Positions 22,909-35,605 of a DNA stretch of 64,000 nucleotides are shown here, one piece after another. The notes beneath the pieces are model-generated. The model was given only the letters and a program-made list of their open reading frames with translations. It had not been told where the DNA came from and did not search any database. The stretch comes from Amorphophallus konjac. Taxonomy: Eukaryota; Streptophyta; Magnoliopsida; Alismatales; Araceae. The position numbers and the translations under genes are program-made. Location of the stretch: contig JAHNEJ010001959.1 in NCBI GenBank assembly GCA_022559845.1, positions 62,001 to 126,000 of the forward strand. The letters run 5' to 3'. Position 1 is the first letter of the stretch; each line of letters starts with the position of its first letter.

Positions 22909-23456
22909 TGTAACACCCGAATCCGTTCGAAACTTGAAAATAACTAAGCATTTTACTTCTGGAACCTATACAGATCCCAGATTCTCTAAATCAAATCCCA
23001 ATGTCTTGAACTGTATAGAAAATACGGGTTTAACGGATGTTAGTATGTAAAATAGACATATTCTTTTATTAATACGTAACTCCTCATAAGAATGTCAGAA
23101 TAGGTCAATATTAGAGTAGTTGGAAAGATAACTGAAAAATCTATAAGTTTCATGTTGAACACTTTTTCAAATTTTGACGTTTGGAAGGATAAAAATGAGA
23201 TAGAGTAAACTAGTTCTTAGAAATCATGTTATTAAGAATTTTTATATATAAAAAAAAATCAAAAAAAAATCCTAAAATATCTACCCCACCCCCCCCCCCC
23301 CGTATGCCCCCCCTCCTCCTTATCCTCTTCCTCTCCATCTTATCCCCTCCCCCATCCTTATCTCCTCCTTCTTCTTATCTTCTCTTCCCCTCCCCTTATA
23401 TATACCCCCTCTCCCCCTCTCTTTCCCACATATCCAACCCCCCTCTCCCCCTCAAA

Positions 23457-23507
<51 letters not shown>

Positions 23508-25551
23508 TCTCTCTCTCCCATCTCTCTCTCTTTCTATTTTTTATTTATTTTCTCTTTTCTATTCTCTCTCTCTAGTCTCTCTACTCTCTCTCTATTTTAT
23601 CTCTCTACTCTTTCTTTACTTTCTCTCTCTATTTTCTCTCTCTACACTCTCTTTATTATCTCTCTCTATTTTCTCTCTCTACACTCTCTTTACTTTCTCT
23701 CTCTAATCTCTTTATTTTCACTCTTTCTATCTACTTTCTCTCTCTATTCTCTCTACTCTCTACCTTCTCTCTCTAACTTTCTCTCTCTAGTTTCTCTCTC
23801 TAAATATCTCTCTCTACTTCTCTCTCTACTCTCTCTCTACTTCTCTCTCTACTTTCTCTCTCTAACTTTCTCTCTCTACTTTCTCTCTTTAAATATCTCT
23901 CTCTACTTCTCTCTCTACTCCCTCTTTACTTTCTCTCTCTACTTTCTCTATCTACTCTCTCTTTCTACTTTCTCTCTCTACTTTCTCTCTCTAGTTTCTC
24001 TCTCATCTCTCTTCTCACTCTCATCCTTTTATTAATAAACAGAGAAGATAATACAGTATCAGAATAATATAAATAATTAATAAAAAGTTTGGACGGAAGA
24101 TTTGAAACTTATTTGGACAATTTCGCCCTTCTTCACGTATCTGGAACGGAAAAATCATCTTTTCCTACGCAAAGACTTTTACGGAAGCTCGGGTGAGATA
24201 CAACGTCAATTCAGAAGTCTATTCTAAAGGTAGGCATGATAAACCGAGTGCATGTTATTTGTTATTTACATTTCTTTGATTTGATTTTGTTTGAAATATA
24301 ATTTAAGTCATTGATTTGTTTAACCCAATGATCTATATTTAGAATCAGTTATTTATTTAGTTACCACTCTGTAAAAATATTATTTTCTCTCTAATCTCTC
24401 TCTAATCTCTTTCTACTTCCTCCCTCTACTTTCTCTCTCTACTCTCTCTCTACTCTCTCTCTACTCTAATCTTTTCGAATGTTATATATATTTAGTTAAT
24501 AGTATTAAAATACGATCCAATTATTTTGTAAAAGTTCAATAGCAAGTTTTGAGTATTGAGGCGACTACGTAATAAGCATCATAATAATAATAATAATTTG
24601 ATTAAGCATATGGATTGTGTCACTTTAAGGAGGTGTGGGGCGACAAACCGTAGTTAGCTTCCGCTACGAGATTAGGCCATTTCTGAGGACAAACGGACTT
24701 CTGAAAAATCTGAAACCCAGAATAAGAAAATTATCTAGGGAATGGTGGAGTATTAACTCCCGATCCTGCGTAGTTGATCAAGGCCGACAGGCTCCAGCGT
24801 TTAGACCTTTTATCTTTATGTCAACGTATGGATGCCTAGGTATGTGTTTGCTACTGCTTTTAGTGACGGGATGCATGTCCAATATATGCTGTCAAATAAT
24901 ATGAAGTTCAGATTTAATATATGACTTTGATATGATCTGAAAATAAGTTCATCTGTATAAGTTCTGATTTAGCTAAGATATGTATTATGCCATATATATA
25001 TAAGTCAGATAAGATTTGTTATACGCATCTGTTTATAAATCTGAAAATTTCTTTGCTCTTTATATTTCCTTCGCATTCATAGTATATGTACAATTCAGTG
25101 AAATCGTGATTAGCTTTATATATATCATGGATTTACACAGTTTAGTATATGATAAGCATGTGATTGGTTTTAATACCTATTGAGTCTTTGAACTCACTTT
25201 CGTTGCCTAACCATTTCAGGAAATTGACTAGTGTGCGTCTTGACTCCGACGGGCGGTAGGTCGGAGGATGATCCCGGGTTTAGTTTGGATTCCATCGCGC
25301 AGAATAAATAGATTTAGTTTTCCTTTGAATAATGAATGTAAATATGACTTTTGGATAGAGATATATAGTATTCCGTATACGATGTAAATTATGAGTGTTT
25401 TATCTTATGGAAATGGTATGGTTATATTTCTTTTAGAATATGCGATGGTTTGGCCTTTAGTGCCTTGCAAATATCTTGTCTCACAACACTTCCGTACATC
25501 CGCTGTGACGTCCCCGAACACGATACGGGATCGCGGGAAGGGGGCTTCACA
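22909..25551 (+). repeat. 5' LTR of E2
   Basis: TATA-like TTATATATACC at 23396-23406, then a ~570-bp pyrimidine tract (23456-24030), then unique U5-like sequence ending GGGGGCTTCACA. Open frames inside the tract are artefacts of low complexity. Confidence 0.96.
23456..24030 (+). repeat. Long CT-rich pyrimidine tract
   Basis: Almost pure C/T built from CTCTCTCT with TACTTTC and CACACA interruptions. The copy in the 3' LTR is at 30784-31345, slightly shorter. It lies directly downstream of the TATA box, so it would form the 5' end of the element RNA. Confidence 0.95.
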
Positions 25552-25556
25552 GAGAG

Positions 25557-25568
25557 TGGTATCAGAGC
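25557..25568 (+). other. Primer-binding site of E2 (Met-tRNA)
   Basis: TGGTATCAGAGC, five bases after the LTR end. Confidence 0.95.
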
Positions 25569-25701
25569 AAGTTGTGAGGCTTGAAATTATTTGCAGCCAT
25601 CTGAATTTATATACCATACCATAAGATCGTAGGAATTTATTTTAGAATTTGATGTCAAACCTAGAATCATATTAATTCAGATTAGTTCTCCCTCGCAGGA
25701 G

Positions 25702-26653
25702 ATGGCAGATAGTGATAGGGTTGAGGTTAATACTTCTCCCGAGGAGTCTGCGCCCTCAAATGGGACATCACAAGGAGTTGTCGGGGAAATAATTCATGGC
25801 GAGCTTGCTCCCGGTGGCAAGGCACGTTACCTATTCAGGGTGTGCCAGATTTAGGAGACTTCACACAAGCTTTTCAAGGGTTAGTGCAGACTATGCAGTT
25901 ACAAGTCCAAACTCATGCAATGATGCAAGCCCAGTTACAAACCCGTGTACAAGAACAACCGAATAGGGCAGCAGGCGCTACCCTAATGGAGAAATCCAGA
26001 CATATGAGTCCTCCTCCTTTTAAGGGGGAGAGTCACTCGGAGATTGTGAAAACTGGGTGAGAGAGATTGAGAAGATTTTTACGGCCATTAGATGTGCAGA
26101 GCAGGATAAGGTGATATTAGCTACATTTATGTTAAAGGACCGTGCAGACGAGTGGTGGAGATCTGCACTTAGAACCACTTTCAAAAATAGAGAGATGGAG
26201 ATTGGCTGGAATGAATTTCTTGATATCTTCCATGCAAAATTTCTCCCACAGCATTTGAAAGATAGGAAAGAAGTTGAATTTTTAAATTTGACTCAAGGAG
26301 GTATGTCAGTTGTCGATTATGAAGTAAAATTTACTGAATTAGAAAAGTATGCCCCTCATATTTATTCTGATGGGCTTAGAAGGGTGAAGAAATTTGTTAG
26401 AGGTTTGAGAAGCAACATTAGAAGTAGAGTTACAATCCTTGAGCCTCAGACTATGGCAGCATCTTTGAGGACTACTTTTATTGCAGAAACTGAGTATGAG
26501 GAATTCTTAGTGGAAAGACAAAGGGATAATGCAGAAAGGGGTAATCTTGGTTCAATTGTGAGGAAATATAAGAAGCCAAAGATGACTTTTCCAGAGAGAG
26601 TTCAACCAGTTAGGAGAGATAATATGCCAGCTTGTCAACAGTGCGGGATGTAG
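25702..26653 (+). pseudogene. gag of E2 (frameshifted)
   Basis: The ATG at 25702 opens MADSDRVEVNTSPEESAPS. Frameshifts near 25845 and 26055 move it through three frames. The capsid-type core (FTAIRCAEQDKVILATFMLK, ADEWWRSAL, FLDIFHAKFLPQHLKDRK, GGMSVVDYEVKFTELEKYAP) spans about 26060-26480. The protein forms virus-like particles and packages RNA. The frame ends at a stop (26651-26653) inside the first, partial zinc knuckle (CQQCGM). Confidence 0.9.
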
Positions 26654-27862
26654 CATAGAGGTAATGAATGTTGGCGGACTGCAGGTAAATGTTTTTCATG
26701 TGGTCAGACAGGGCATATGATAAGGGATTGTCCCACAAGGCCAAGACAAGATCAGCAACCACAACAGCAGCGGAGAGTTCAAGCCAGAGTATATGCACTA
26801 ACAAGGGAAGACACCCGAGATGCCAATGCAGTAGCTGAAGGTATTCTTCTTATCGATGATATGCATGCAAAAGTTTTATTTGATCCGGGTGCTACACATT
26901 CCTTTATTTCTCTGAGATTTGCTGAATTATTGAAAGATAAACAAATTGTGAACACTGATGAGATGTCCATTAACACACCAACTGGGGAGATAGCTAGAAC
27001 GACTTCTGTTATTCCTACCATTGATGTGGTGATTCAGGGGAGGATTATGCCAGCATGTGTGTATCTGCTGGAAATGACTGATTTTGATGTCATCTTGGGA
27101 ATGGATTGGTTAGATACAAATTTTGCCCTTCTAGATTGTCATGGAAAGAAAGTAATTTTTCAAAAATCTGGGGAGCAGACATTTCACTATCAATGTCCAA
27201 GGCACCGTTCTAGCAAAACATTAGTTTCAGCACTTAAAGCTTTGAAATTACTTAGAAGTGGATGTCAAGGTTATTTGGCTAGTGTAATGGCTATTCCTTC
27301 TAATGAAAATCAGAAAACCCCCTCGGATATCGATGTGGTCAGAGAATTTTCAGATGTATTCCCAGATGAACTTCCGGGTTTGCCACCACACCGAGAGGTG
27401 GAGTTCACCATTGAGCTCTCACCGGGTACTTTACCCATTTCCATCCCTCCCTACAGAATGGCACCAGCCGAATTGGCAGAATTGAAGAAACAATTGCAAG
27501 AATTGCTAGATAAGGGGTTTATTCGACCAAGTGTATCACCTTGGGGTGCACATGTTCTGTTTGTTAGAAAGAAAGATGGGTCACTTAGATTATGTATTGA
27601 CTATAGGAAGTTGAATCAAGTGACCATTAAGAATAAGTACCATTTGCCAAGGATTGATGATTTATTTGATCAGCTACGAACTGCCACAGTATTTTCAAAG
27701 ATTGATCTCAGATCTGGATACCACCAACTAAAGATAAGAGAAGGAGATTTCTCAAAAACTGCTTTCAGAACACGATATGGGCATTATGAATTTTTGGTTA
27801 TGCCATTTGGGTTAACTAATGCACCAGCAGCATTTATGGATTTGATGAATAGAGTTTTCTAA
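26654..27862 (+). pseudogene. gag zinc knuckle, protease and N-terminal RT of E2
   Basis: Same frame as the preceding gag. A CCHC knuckle [15 protein letters not shown] (~26695-26738) is followed by an aspartic protease whose active-site loop reads [11 protein letters not shown], with Pro in place of the usual Ser/Thr of D(S/T)G; LGMDWL closes the domain. The linker runs into [54 protein letters not shown] (first catalytic Asp), [16 protein letters not shown] stop at 27860-27862 cuts RT before the FIDD box. RT copies element RNA to DNA in the particle. Confidence 0.95.
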
Positions 27863-28345
27863 CCATATCTGGATACATTTATAGTGGTGTTTATTGATGA
27901 TGTGTTGATCTACTCTCCCACTGTTGAAACTCATCAAGAACATTTGAGAATTGTGTTGGAGACTTTAAGGAAACATCAACTCTATGCGAAATTCAGTAAA
28001 TGTGAATTCTGGTTGGATAAGGTCCAATTCCTAGGACATATCATTTCTGGTGATGGAGTGTCTGTTGATCCAGCTAAGGTTGACGCAGTTTTGCATTGGG
28101 AAAGATCGAAAAATGTCAGTGAGATTAGGAGCTTTTTGGGTCTTGTGGGTTACTATCGCAGGTTTATTGAATATTTTTCTTCTATTGCAGCTCCTATGAC
28201 CAAATTGACTAGGAAAGGAGTTCCTTTTGAATGGTCAGATAAATGTGAAATGAGTTTTCAGGAATTAAAAATAAGGTTAACAACAGCCCCAGTGCTTACT
28301 TTACCTTGTGGGTCAGGAGGATTTGTGATATATACAGATGTCTAG
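27863..28345 (+). pseudogene. RT C-terminal half and RNase H start of E2
   Basis: It carries on in the same frame after the stop: [10 protein letters not shown] (catalytic FIDD), [31 protein letters not shown], then the RNase H entry VIYTDV. A one-base shift near 28340 breaks the frame. Confidence 0.94.
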
Positions 28346-28796
28346 AAAAGGACTAGGATGTGTCCTGATGCAGAATGGCAAAGTAGTAGCTTATGCATCC
28401 AGACAATTAAAGACCCATGAGATGAATTATCCAACACATGATTTGGAGTTGGCAGCGGTGGTACATGCTCTGAAGATTTGGCGCCATTATTTGTATGGTG
28501 AGCAGTTTGAAGTATTTACAGACCATTAGAGTTTACAATGTATTTTCTCTCAGAAAGAATTAAATTTAAGGCAAAGACGGTGGATTGAATTTTTGAAGGA
28601 TTATGATTTCACCTTGAATTACCACCCAGGAAAAGCAAATATGGTAGCAGATGCACTCAGCAGGAAGAGGCTAATGGCAATCCAGTTGTGCCAAACTTGG
28701 AGAATGACATCTGATGTAGTGGAGTATTCTCCGATATGCAAAGGGAGAAACTTATTTCTGGCCCAACTAACTATTCAGTCTGCAATGGTTGAGTGA
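28338..28796 (+). pseudogene. RNase H and connection to integrase of E2
   Basis: [46 protein letters not shown] (catalytic Glu), FTDH (catalytic Asp), stop at 28527-28529, then [31 protein letters not shown] (last catalytic Asp). Another stop lies at 28794-28796. The domain would degrade RNA in the hybrid during reverse transcription. Confidence 0.93.
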
Positions 28797-30198
28797 ATTG
28801 TGCAAGCACAACTGAATGATCAGCAGTTACAAAAATTGATTGACACACCGAGATTTACTCAAAGTGTAGACGGGGCAATCAGGTTTCAGGGAAGATTGTG
28901 TGTACCTCAGAATGAAGAAATAAAGAAAGACCTATTAAATGAGGCACATAAATCACAATATTCCATTCACCCAGGCAGTACAAAAATGTACAAAAACATG
29001 AGAAGACAATTTTAGTGGATTGGTATGAAAAAGGATATAGCAGAATTTGTCAGCAAGTGTCTTACTTGTCAACAAGTAAAGGCAGAGCATCAAAGACCAG
29101 CAGGACCATTACAGTTGATGGAAATTCCACAGTGAAATGGGAGCATATCACTATGGATTTTGTGATGGGATTACCAATGACTAGGAGAAAACATGATTCC
29201 ATTTGGGTAATTGTTGACAGACTTACTAAGTCAGCCCATTTTCTGGCAATCACAAAAACACAATCATTAGAGGATTTAGCCAATTTGTATATTAGAGAAA
29301 TTGTGAGACTTCATGGTGTGCCTGTGTCTATTATTTCAGATCGGGATGTAAGATTTACAGCAAAATTTTGGAGGAGCTTACAACAAGCACTTGGTACACA
29401 ATTGAAATTTAGTTCAGCTTTTCACCCTCAAACAGATGGACAATCAGAAAAAACCATTCAAACCCTAGAAGATATGTTGAGGGCATGCAGTTTAGATTGA
29501 AAGGCAGTTGGGATGAACATTTACAGTTAATTGAGTTTGCATATAACAACAGCCATCATGCAAGCATAGGAATGACACCATATGAAGCATTATATGGTAG
29601 ACCGTGTAGGTCACCTGTTTGTTGGGATGAGGTTGGTGAGCGAAAATTGATTGGGCCACAGATTGTTCAAGATTGTGTAGAAAAGGTTGAGTTGATTAGA
29701 AAAAGATTACTTACAGCCCAGAGTAGACAGAAAAGTTATGCTGATCAAAGAAGGAGAGATCTACAATTTGCTGTCGGAGATCACGTATTTTTAAAGGTTT
29801 CGCCTACTAGGGGAGTAATGAGATTTGGAAAGAAAGGTAAACTCAGTCCGAGGTATGTTGGACCATTTGAAATCTTAAGAAGGATTGGTGAGGTGGCATA
29901 TCAACTGGCTTTACCACCATCATTGTCAGGAGTTCACGATGTATTCCATGTGTCCATGTTGAGAAAATACATGCCAGACTCATCGCACATTATAGAGTAT
30001 GAACAGTTAGAAATTCAGCCGGATCTTACATATGAGGAGAAGCCAGTTCGCATTCTCGATAGGAAAGAACAAGTGCTGAGAACGAAGATAATTCCACTGG
30101 TGAAGGTATTGTGGAAAAGCGTCTCAGCAGAAGAAGCTACTTGGGAGATGGAAGATGAAATGCGGAAGAGATATCCACAGCTATTCGGTACGTATTGA
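28797..30198 (+). pseudogene. Integrase with C-terminal chromodomain of E2
   Basis: HHCC zinc-binding part ([21 protein letters not shown], stop at 29013-29015, then CLTCQQVK), DDE core ([43 protein letters not shown]), GPY/F module (GKLSPRYVGPFEILRRIG, HVSMLRKYMP) and a chromodomain-like end (VRILDRKEQVLR, VLWKSVSAEEATWEME). Frameshifts near 29130 and 29497 break it. Chromodomains of this kind steer insertion to chromatin marks. The final frame ends at 30198. Confidence 0.94.
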
Positions 30199-30230
30199 GT
30201 AAATTTTTAAATTTTGAGGACGAAATTTAT

Positions 30231-30245
30231 TTAAGGGGAGAGATT
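30231..30245 (+). other. Polypurine tract of E2
   Basis: TTAAGGGGAGAGATT directly before the 3' LTR; preceded by GAGGACGAAATTTA, a usual 3' signature in Tekay/Del elements. Confidence 0.9.
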
Positions 30246-30789
30246 TGTAACACCCGAATCCGTTCGAAACTTGAAAATAACTAAGCACTTTACTTCTGGA
30301 ACCTATACAGATCCCAAATTCTCTAAATCAAATCCCAATGTCTTGAACTGTATAGAAAATACGGGTTTAACGGATGTTAGTATGTAAAATAGACATCTTA
30401 TTTTATTAATACGTAACTCCTCATAGGAATGTCAGAATAGGTCAATATTAGAGTCGTTGGAAAGATAACTGAAAAATCTATAAATTTCATGTTGAACACT
30501 TTTTCAAATTTTGACGTTTGGAAGGATAAAAATGAGATAGAGTAAACTAGTTCTTAGAAATCATGTTATTAAGAGTTTTTATATATAAAAAAAATTAAAA
30601 AAAATCTTAAAATATCTACCCCACCCCCCACGTATGCCCCCCTCCTTCTTATCATCTTCCTCTCCATCTTATCCCCTCCCCCATCCTTATCTCCTCCTTC
30701 TTCTTATCTTCTCTTCCCCTCCCCTTATATATACCCCCTCTCCCCCTCTCTTTCCCACATATTCAACCCCCTCTCCCCCTCAAACTCTT

Positions 30790-30821
<32 letters not shown>

Positions 30822-32864
30822 ACACACACACACACTCTCTCTCTCCCATCTCTCTCTCTCTTTCTATTTTTTATTTATTTTCTCTTTTCTATTCTCTCTC
30901 TAGTCTCTCTACTCTCTCTCTATTTTATCTCTCTACTCTTTCTTTACTTTCTCTCTCTATTTTCTCTCTCTACACTCTCTTTATTATTTCTCTCTATTTT
31001 CTCTCTACACTCTCTTTACTTTCTCTCTCTAATCTCTTTATTTTCACTCTTTCTATCTACTTTCTCTCTCTATTCTCTCTACTCTCTACCTTCTCTCTCT
31101 AACTTTCTCTCTCTATTTTCTCTCTCTAGTTTCTCTCTTTAAATATCTCTCTCTACTTCTCTCTCTACTCTCTCTCTACTTCTCTCTCTACTTTCTCTCT
31201 CTAACTTTCTCTCTTTAATATCTCTCTACTTCTCTCTCTACTCCCTCTTTACTTTCTCTCTCTACTTTCTCTATCTACTCTCTCTTTCTACTTTCTCTCT
31301 CTACTTTCTCTCTCTAATTTCTCTCTCATCTCTCTTCCCACTCTCATCCTTTTATTAATAAACAGAGAAGATAATACAGTATCAGAATAATATAAATAAT
31401 TAATAAAAAGTTTGGACGGAAGATTTGAAACTTATTTGGACAATTTCGCCCTTCTTCACGTATCTGGAACGGAAAAATCATCTTTTCCTACGCAAAGACT
31501 TTTACGGAAGCTCGGGTGAGATACAACGTCAATTCAGAAGTCTATTCTAAAGGTAGGCATGATAAACCGAGTGCATGTTATTTGTTATTTACATTTCTTT
31601 GATTTGATTTTGTTTGAAATATAATTTAAGCCATTGATTTGTTTAACCCAATGATCTATATTTAGAATCAGTTATTTATTTAGTTACCACTCTGTAAAAA
31701 TATTATTTTCTCTCTAATCTCTTTCTACTTTCTCCCTCTACTTTCTCTCTCTACTCTCTCTCTACTCTCTCTCTACTCTAATCTTTTCGAATGTTATATA
31801 TATTTAGTTAATAGTATTAAAATATGATCCAATTATTTTGTAAAAGTTCAATAGCAAGTTTTGAGTATTGAGACGACTACGTAATAAGCATCATAATAAT
31901 AATAATAATTTGATTAAGCATATGGATTGTGTCACTTTAAGGAGGTGTGGGGCGACAAACCGTAGTTAGCTTCAGCTACGGGATTAGGCCCATTTCCGAG
32001 GACAAACGGACTTCTGAAAAATCCGGAACCCAGAATAAGAAAATTATCTGGGGAATGGTAGAGTATTAACTCCCGATCCTACGTGGTTAATCAAGGCCGA
32101 CAGGCTCCAGCGTTTAGACCTTTTGTCTTTATGTCAACGTATGGATGCCTAGGTATGTGTTTGCTACTGCTTTTAGTGACGGGATGCCTGTCCAATATAT
32201 GCTGCCAAATAATATGAAGTTCAGATTTGATATATGACTTTGATATGATCTGAAAATAAGTTCATCTGTATAAGCTCTGATTTAGCTAAGATATATATTA
32301 TGCCATATATATATAAGTCAGATAAGATTTGTTATACGCATCTGTTTATAAATCTAAAAATTTCTTTGCTCTTTATATTTCCTTCGCATTCATAGTATAT
32401 GTATAATTCAGTGAAATCGTGATTAGTTTTATATATATCATGGATTTGCACAGTTTAGTATATGATAAGCATGCGATTGGTTTTAATACCTACTGAGTCT
32501 TTGTACTCACTTTCGTTGCCTAACCATTTCAAGAAATTGACCAGTGTGCGTCTTGACTCCGACGGGCGGTAGGTCGGAGGATGATCCCGGGTTTAGTTTG
32601 GATTCTGCCTCGCAGAATAAATAGATTTAGTTTTCCTTTGAATAATGAATGTAAATATGACTTTTGGATAGAGATATATAGTATTCCATATACGATGTAA
32701 ATTATGAGTGTTTTATCTTATGGAAATGGTATGGTTATATTTCTTTTGGAATATGCGATGGTTTGGCCTTTAGTGCCTTACAAATATCTTGCCTCACAAC
32801 ACTTCCGTACATCCGCTGTGACGTCCCCGGACACGATACGGGATCGCGGGAAGGGGGCGTCACA
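30246..32864 (+). repeat. 3' LTR of E2
   Basis: Near-identical to 22909-25551, with small losses in the CT tract. It ends GGGGGCGTCACA followed by GTGGT. Confidence 0.96.
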
Positions 32865-33430
32865 GTGGTAAAGGCAACGACGTTGCTTGCTCAGGCTCGG
32901 GCGGAGGCGATAGCGGAGATGATGGCAGTTTAGGCGATGATGATGGTGAAGCAGGCACTGGGGGTAGTGGAGATGGTGTTGGTGGAGAGTTAGGGGAAGG
33001 CCGTGGCACCCATCGTCAACGTATCGACACAATGCGTCGAACAGCGTTGGGAGTGGAAGTGGTAATGGAAGAAGTGGAGGCACTATCCTGAGCAGAGGCT
33101 TGGATTTGTGGAGGTTGTGGAGACGAGGTAGGAGATGGCGAGGGTAATGGAACAGCTGATGATGGTGGAGCAAGGGTAGGTAATGGAGCAAGTGATGGAG
33201 CGGGGGCAACGCTAGACGAAGAATCACAGGGGTGCCCCTGGTCTTGAAGTAACGGAGATGGCTGCCTGGGCGGGGCTTGCTGCTATTGCTTGCTGCGGAG
33301 ATGTAGAACAACCTTGTGAATTGTGGGCCAATCAATCCTCTTCTATCTTCCAAGTCGTAAACATAATCCCAGAACTCGGGGCAATCCTCAACCAAATGCC
33401 CCTACTGGCGAAGATAATCAAAAAATTGGA
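32865..33430 (-). pseudogene. E5 gag C-terminus: knuckle-like block and Pro-rich linker
   Basis: Read on the minus strand in a different frame from gag, GHLVEDCPEFWDYVYDLEDR (~33310-33400) resembles the H-C half of a zinc knuckle and the following helix seen in Tat/Athila gag. Then comes Pro/Leu-rich low-complexity coding-like sequence up to the E2 insertion. Frames are broken, so only remnants are called. Confidence 0.45.
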
Positions 33431-34969
33431 TCAAATCCCCAACCGCGGATCGGCAAGGCAAACCGGAGGAAGTGGCAACGCGTGGGTGGCCATCAAAGCC
33501 CTGAAAATGTCGGTAAAAGACTCCGGCAACGGGGGATGAGGAGCCCGCTTCGGGCAAGGTGGATGCTGAGGAGTATGAGGTGGTGGAGACGGTTGTGGCG
33601 GTTGCGTGGGCAAGGGCGCATGGCGAGTGGAAGGAATGGGCAATGGCGCAGGAGCGGGAATATAGTGGACGGCATCTATCTGCTCGGGGTGTGGAATTCC
33701 CATGACTGGAGGTGGAGACGGAGACAGGTATGTGGACGCGGGAGGCTGACTCATGGAAGGTTGATATGTGGAGGTTTGATATGCGGAGGTGGATGTGGCG
33801 TAAGGCTGACTCATGGAAGGCTAACTCATGGGAGCGTAGGGCTGGTTTGTGGAGGGTGCAATGTAAGTGGAGGTGGACGGTGGAGAAGACTCGGGGTCGA
33901 GAGAATTATAGATTTGTTGGCGGATGAAGCGGGTTCGGCTGTAAAGTTGTTGCCAGGAGGTGATGTCGTTGAGGGCTAAGAAGAAGCGGTATTCCGACGT
34001 TGCATTGGATATCAACATCTTGCCCAGCTCCTGCTCCGGAATGTGTCCCGGGACCTGTGCAGCCAGGCGATGCCATCCGTCAGCAAAGGTGCAGAAATCC
34101 TCGTCAGGCTTCATCATCTCATGGGCCAGATCCACCATGGAATACTTGGGCCCAACCTGGTCCTGGTACTGCTGAAAATATCTTTCTTGCACAGCTTGGA
34201 AATTCATAATCTGCTCTTGCGGAAGAGAAAAGAACCAATCCCGTGCTGGGCTTTCCAAAGACAGACTAAATAGATAAGCCATCAAGCGTTGGTCATGTCG
34301 AAATTGGTCTGACTCATAAACGAACTGCTTCAAGTGCACATACGGGTCATTGACTCCACCATAACGGCGAGATGTGGGAATTTGAGAAGGGGGTGGAAAC
34401 CGAAGATTCCGAAAAGCGAATGGAACACTTAAGGAAGATTTAGGATCAATTTGACGTCGGAGTTCATCAAGCTGACGTTGGGTTTGAGCAATCATCTCCT
34501 GAGTAGGGAGAGATTGAGAAGAATATGGGCCAACTTGAGCAAGAAGTTGTGAATTCCGACCAGGATTGTGATAATGGGCCAGATGAGAGGATCTGGGCTG
34601 AGAAGAGGAGAAGCCCATTCTAGGAGTGGAAGGGCGAGCGGGCCTGGAAGAGACATTTGCATAAGGACCCATTGGGCCAGCAACATAAGGAAAAGAAGAA
34701 TAAGGCCCATTAGCAGAAGAAGGCTCATTAGGAGAATGAGGTCCGTTGAGATGATGAGGCCCATTAAGATAGTTTGCAATAAGGCGTTGGGCCTGGGCCG
34801 GGACCATTTGGCGAACAAGGCATCATAGATGGGCCATGAGATTAGCATGTTCCTCGGATAGATCAGAGGGACCACGGGAAGATGGGCCCGCGTGGGAAGA
34901 GGATTCCACGTGAGAATAGGAAGAAAATTAGGGAGAAGGATGATACAAGGGTTTGGAATGATGCTCCAT
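33431..34969 (-). pseudogene. gag of E5 (Tat-like), three in-frame stops
   Basis: One frame of 513 codons from ATG (34967-34969): MEHHSKPLYHPSP, a stop, SEEHANLMAHL, a stop, then a 328-residue stretch. It has Asn/Pro-rich N-terminal repeats (NGPHHLNGPHSPNEP) and a predicted helix EMIAQTQRQLDELRRQI. The retrotransposon gag core spans about 34050-34400: RRYGGVNDPYVHLKQFVYES, MAYLFSLSLESPARDWFFSL, FQAVQERYFQQYQDQVG, EDFCTFADGWHRLAAQVPGH. A third stop at 33821-33823 precedes a Pro/Ser/Tyr-rich tail with repeated MSQP(Y/P). All lesions are stops, not shifts. The protein would form particles. Confidence 0.82.
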
Positions 34970-35605
34970 GAGGGTAAATGGAGACTTAATACAAGGAGAG
35001 AAGCAAGGGCTTAATGGGCTTGAGGACAAGAGGGGGCTGACCCACTAATGCAAAGACCAATGGAAGACGGACCTATGACAATGGACTAGACAATGGACAC
35101 ACAAAATGGACTGAGCTAAATGGGCCAAACAACAAAAGAATACATGGATGATGAAGGAATGCAACACAAACACCACTAATGGGCCTAGATAATCCCAAAC
35201 AACACAAACAATGCAATGCGACAGTTTTCACCCAAGCCAAACAAGTTGATATGATGGGAAATATTTTAGAAGTTTTAAAAGACCTTTTAATGATTTGAAT
35301 TAAACATAATTCCCTCAAGATAGGAATCCTATGGGAATAAGGTTCAAAGCTTGGGTTGACTAAGGTTAACTCCCTCACACGTATGCATATGCAAACCTAA
35401 GGGGTGGAAAAGGTACAACCGACCCGACGTCCGTGTGGGAATCCACGGCTCATGGGGACTTATGGAGGTCCCGGATAAGATCACCTAGTTGATCCCAAGG
35501 AATATGGAGATGAGAGGATCACTTACGAAGGAGGAATGCAACTATGGTATGAAATGTATGACCCTATGTGCACTGGAGTGCATGCAAAATTCTAACATAA
35601 AAGTG
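34970..35605 (-). other. Leader of E5 proximal to gag
   Basis: No gene. Purine-rich, runs into the 200-bp repeats. Confidence 0.4.

Larger units (their letters stand above)
22909..32864 (+). mobile_element. Complete Tekay/Del-type chromovirus E2, inserted in E5
   Basis: LTRs of 2643 bp (22909-25551) and 2619 bp (30246-32864) start TGTAACACCC and end TCACA. The target-site duplication GTGGT is perfect (22904-22908, 32865-32869). A Met-tRNA primer site, gag with CCHC knuckle, protease, RT, RNase H, integrase and chromodomain follow in the Ty3 order. LTRs differ at about 3% in the first 250 bp by eye. The coding region carries about ten lesions (see parts), so the copy is inactive in cis. Confidence 0.97.

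Noticed and set aside
23226..24035. 269-codon Ser/Leu/Tyr-rich open frame
   Set aside because: It is a translation of the CT-rich tract inside the E2 LTR; low complexity, repeated in the other LTR with indels.
33258..33979. Arg/Trp/Gly-rich plus-strand frame of 218 codons
   Set aside because: Antisense shadow of the Pro/Ser-rich gag tail of E5 on the minus strand.
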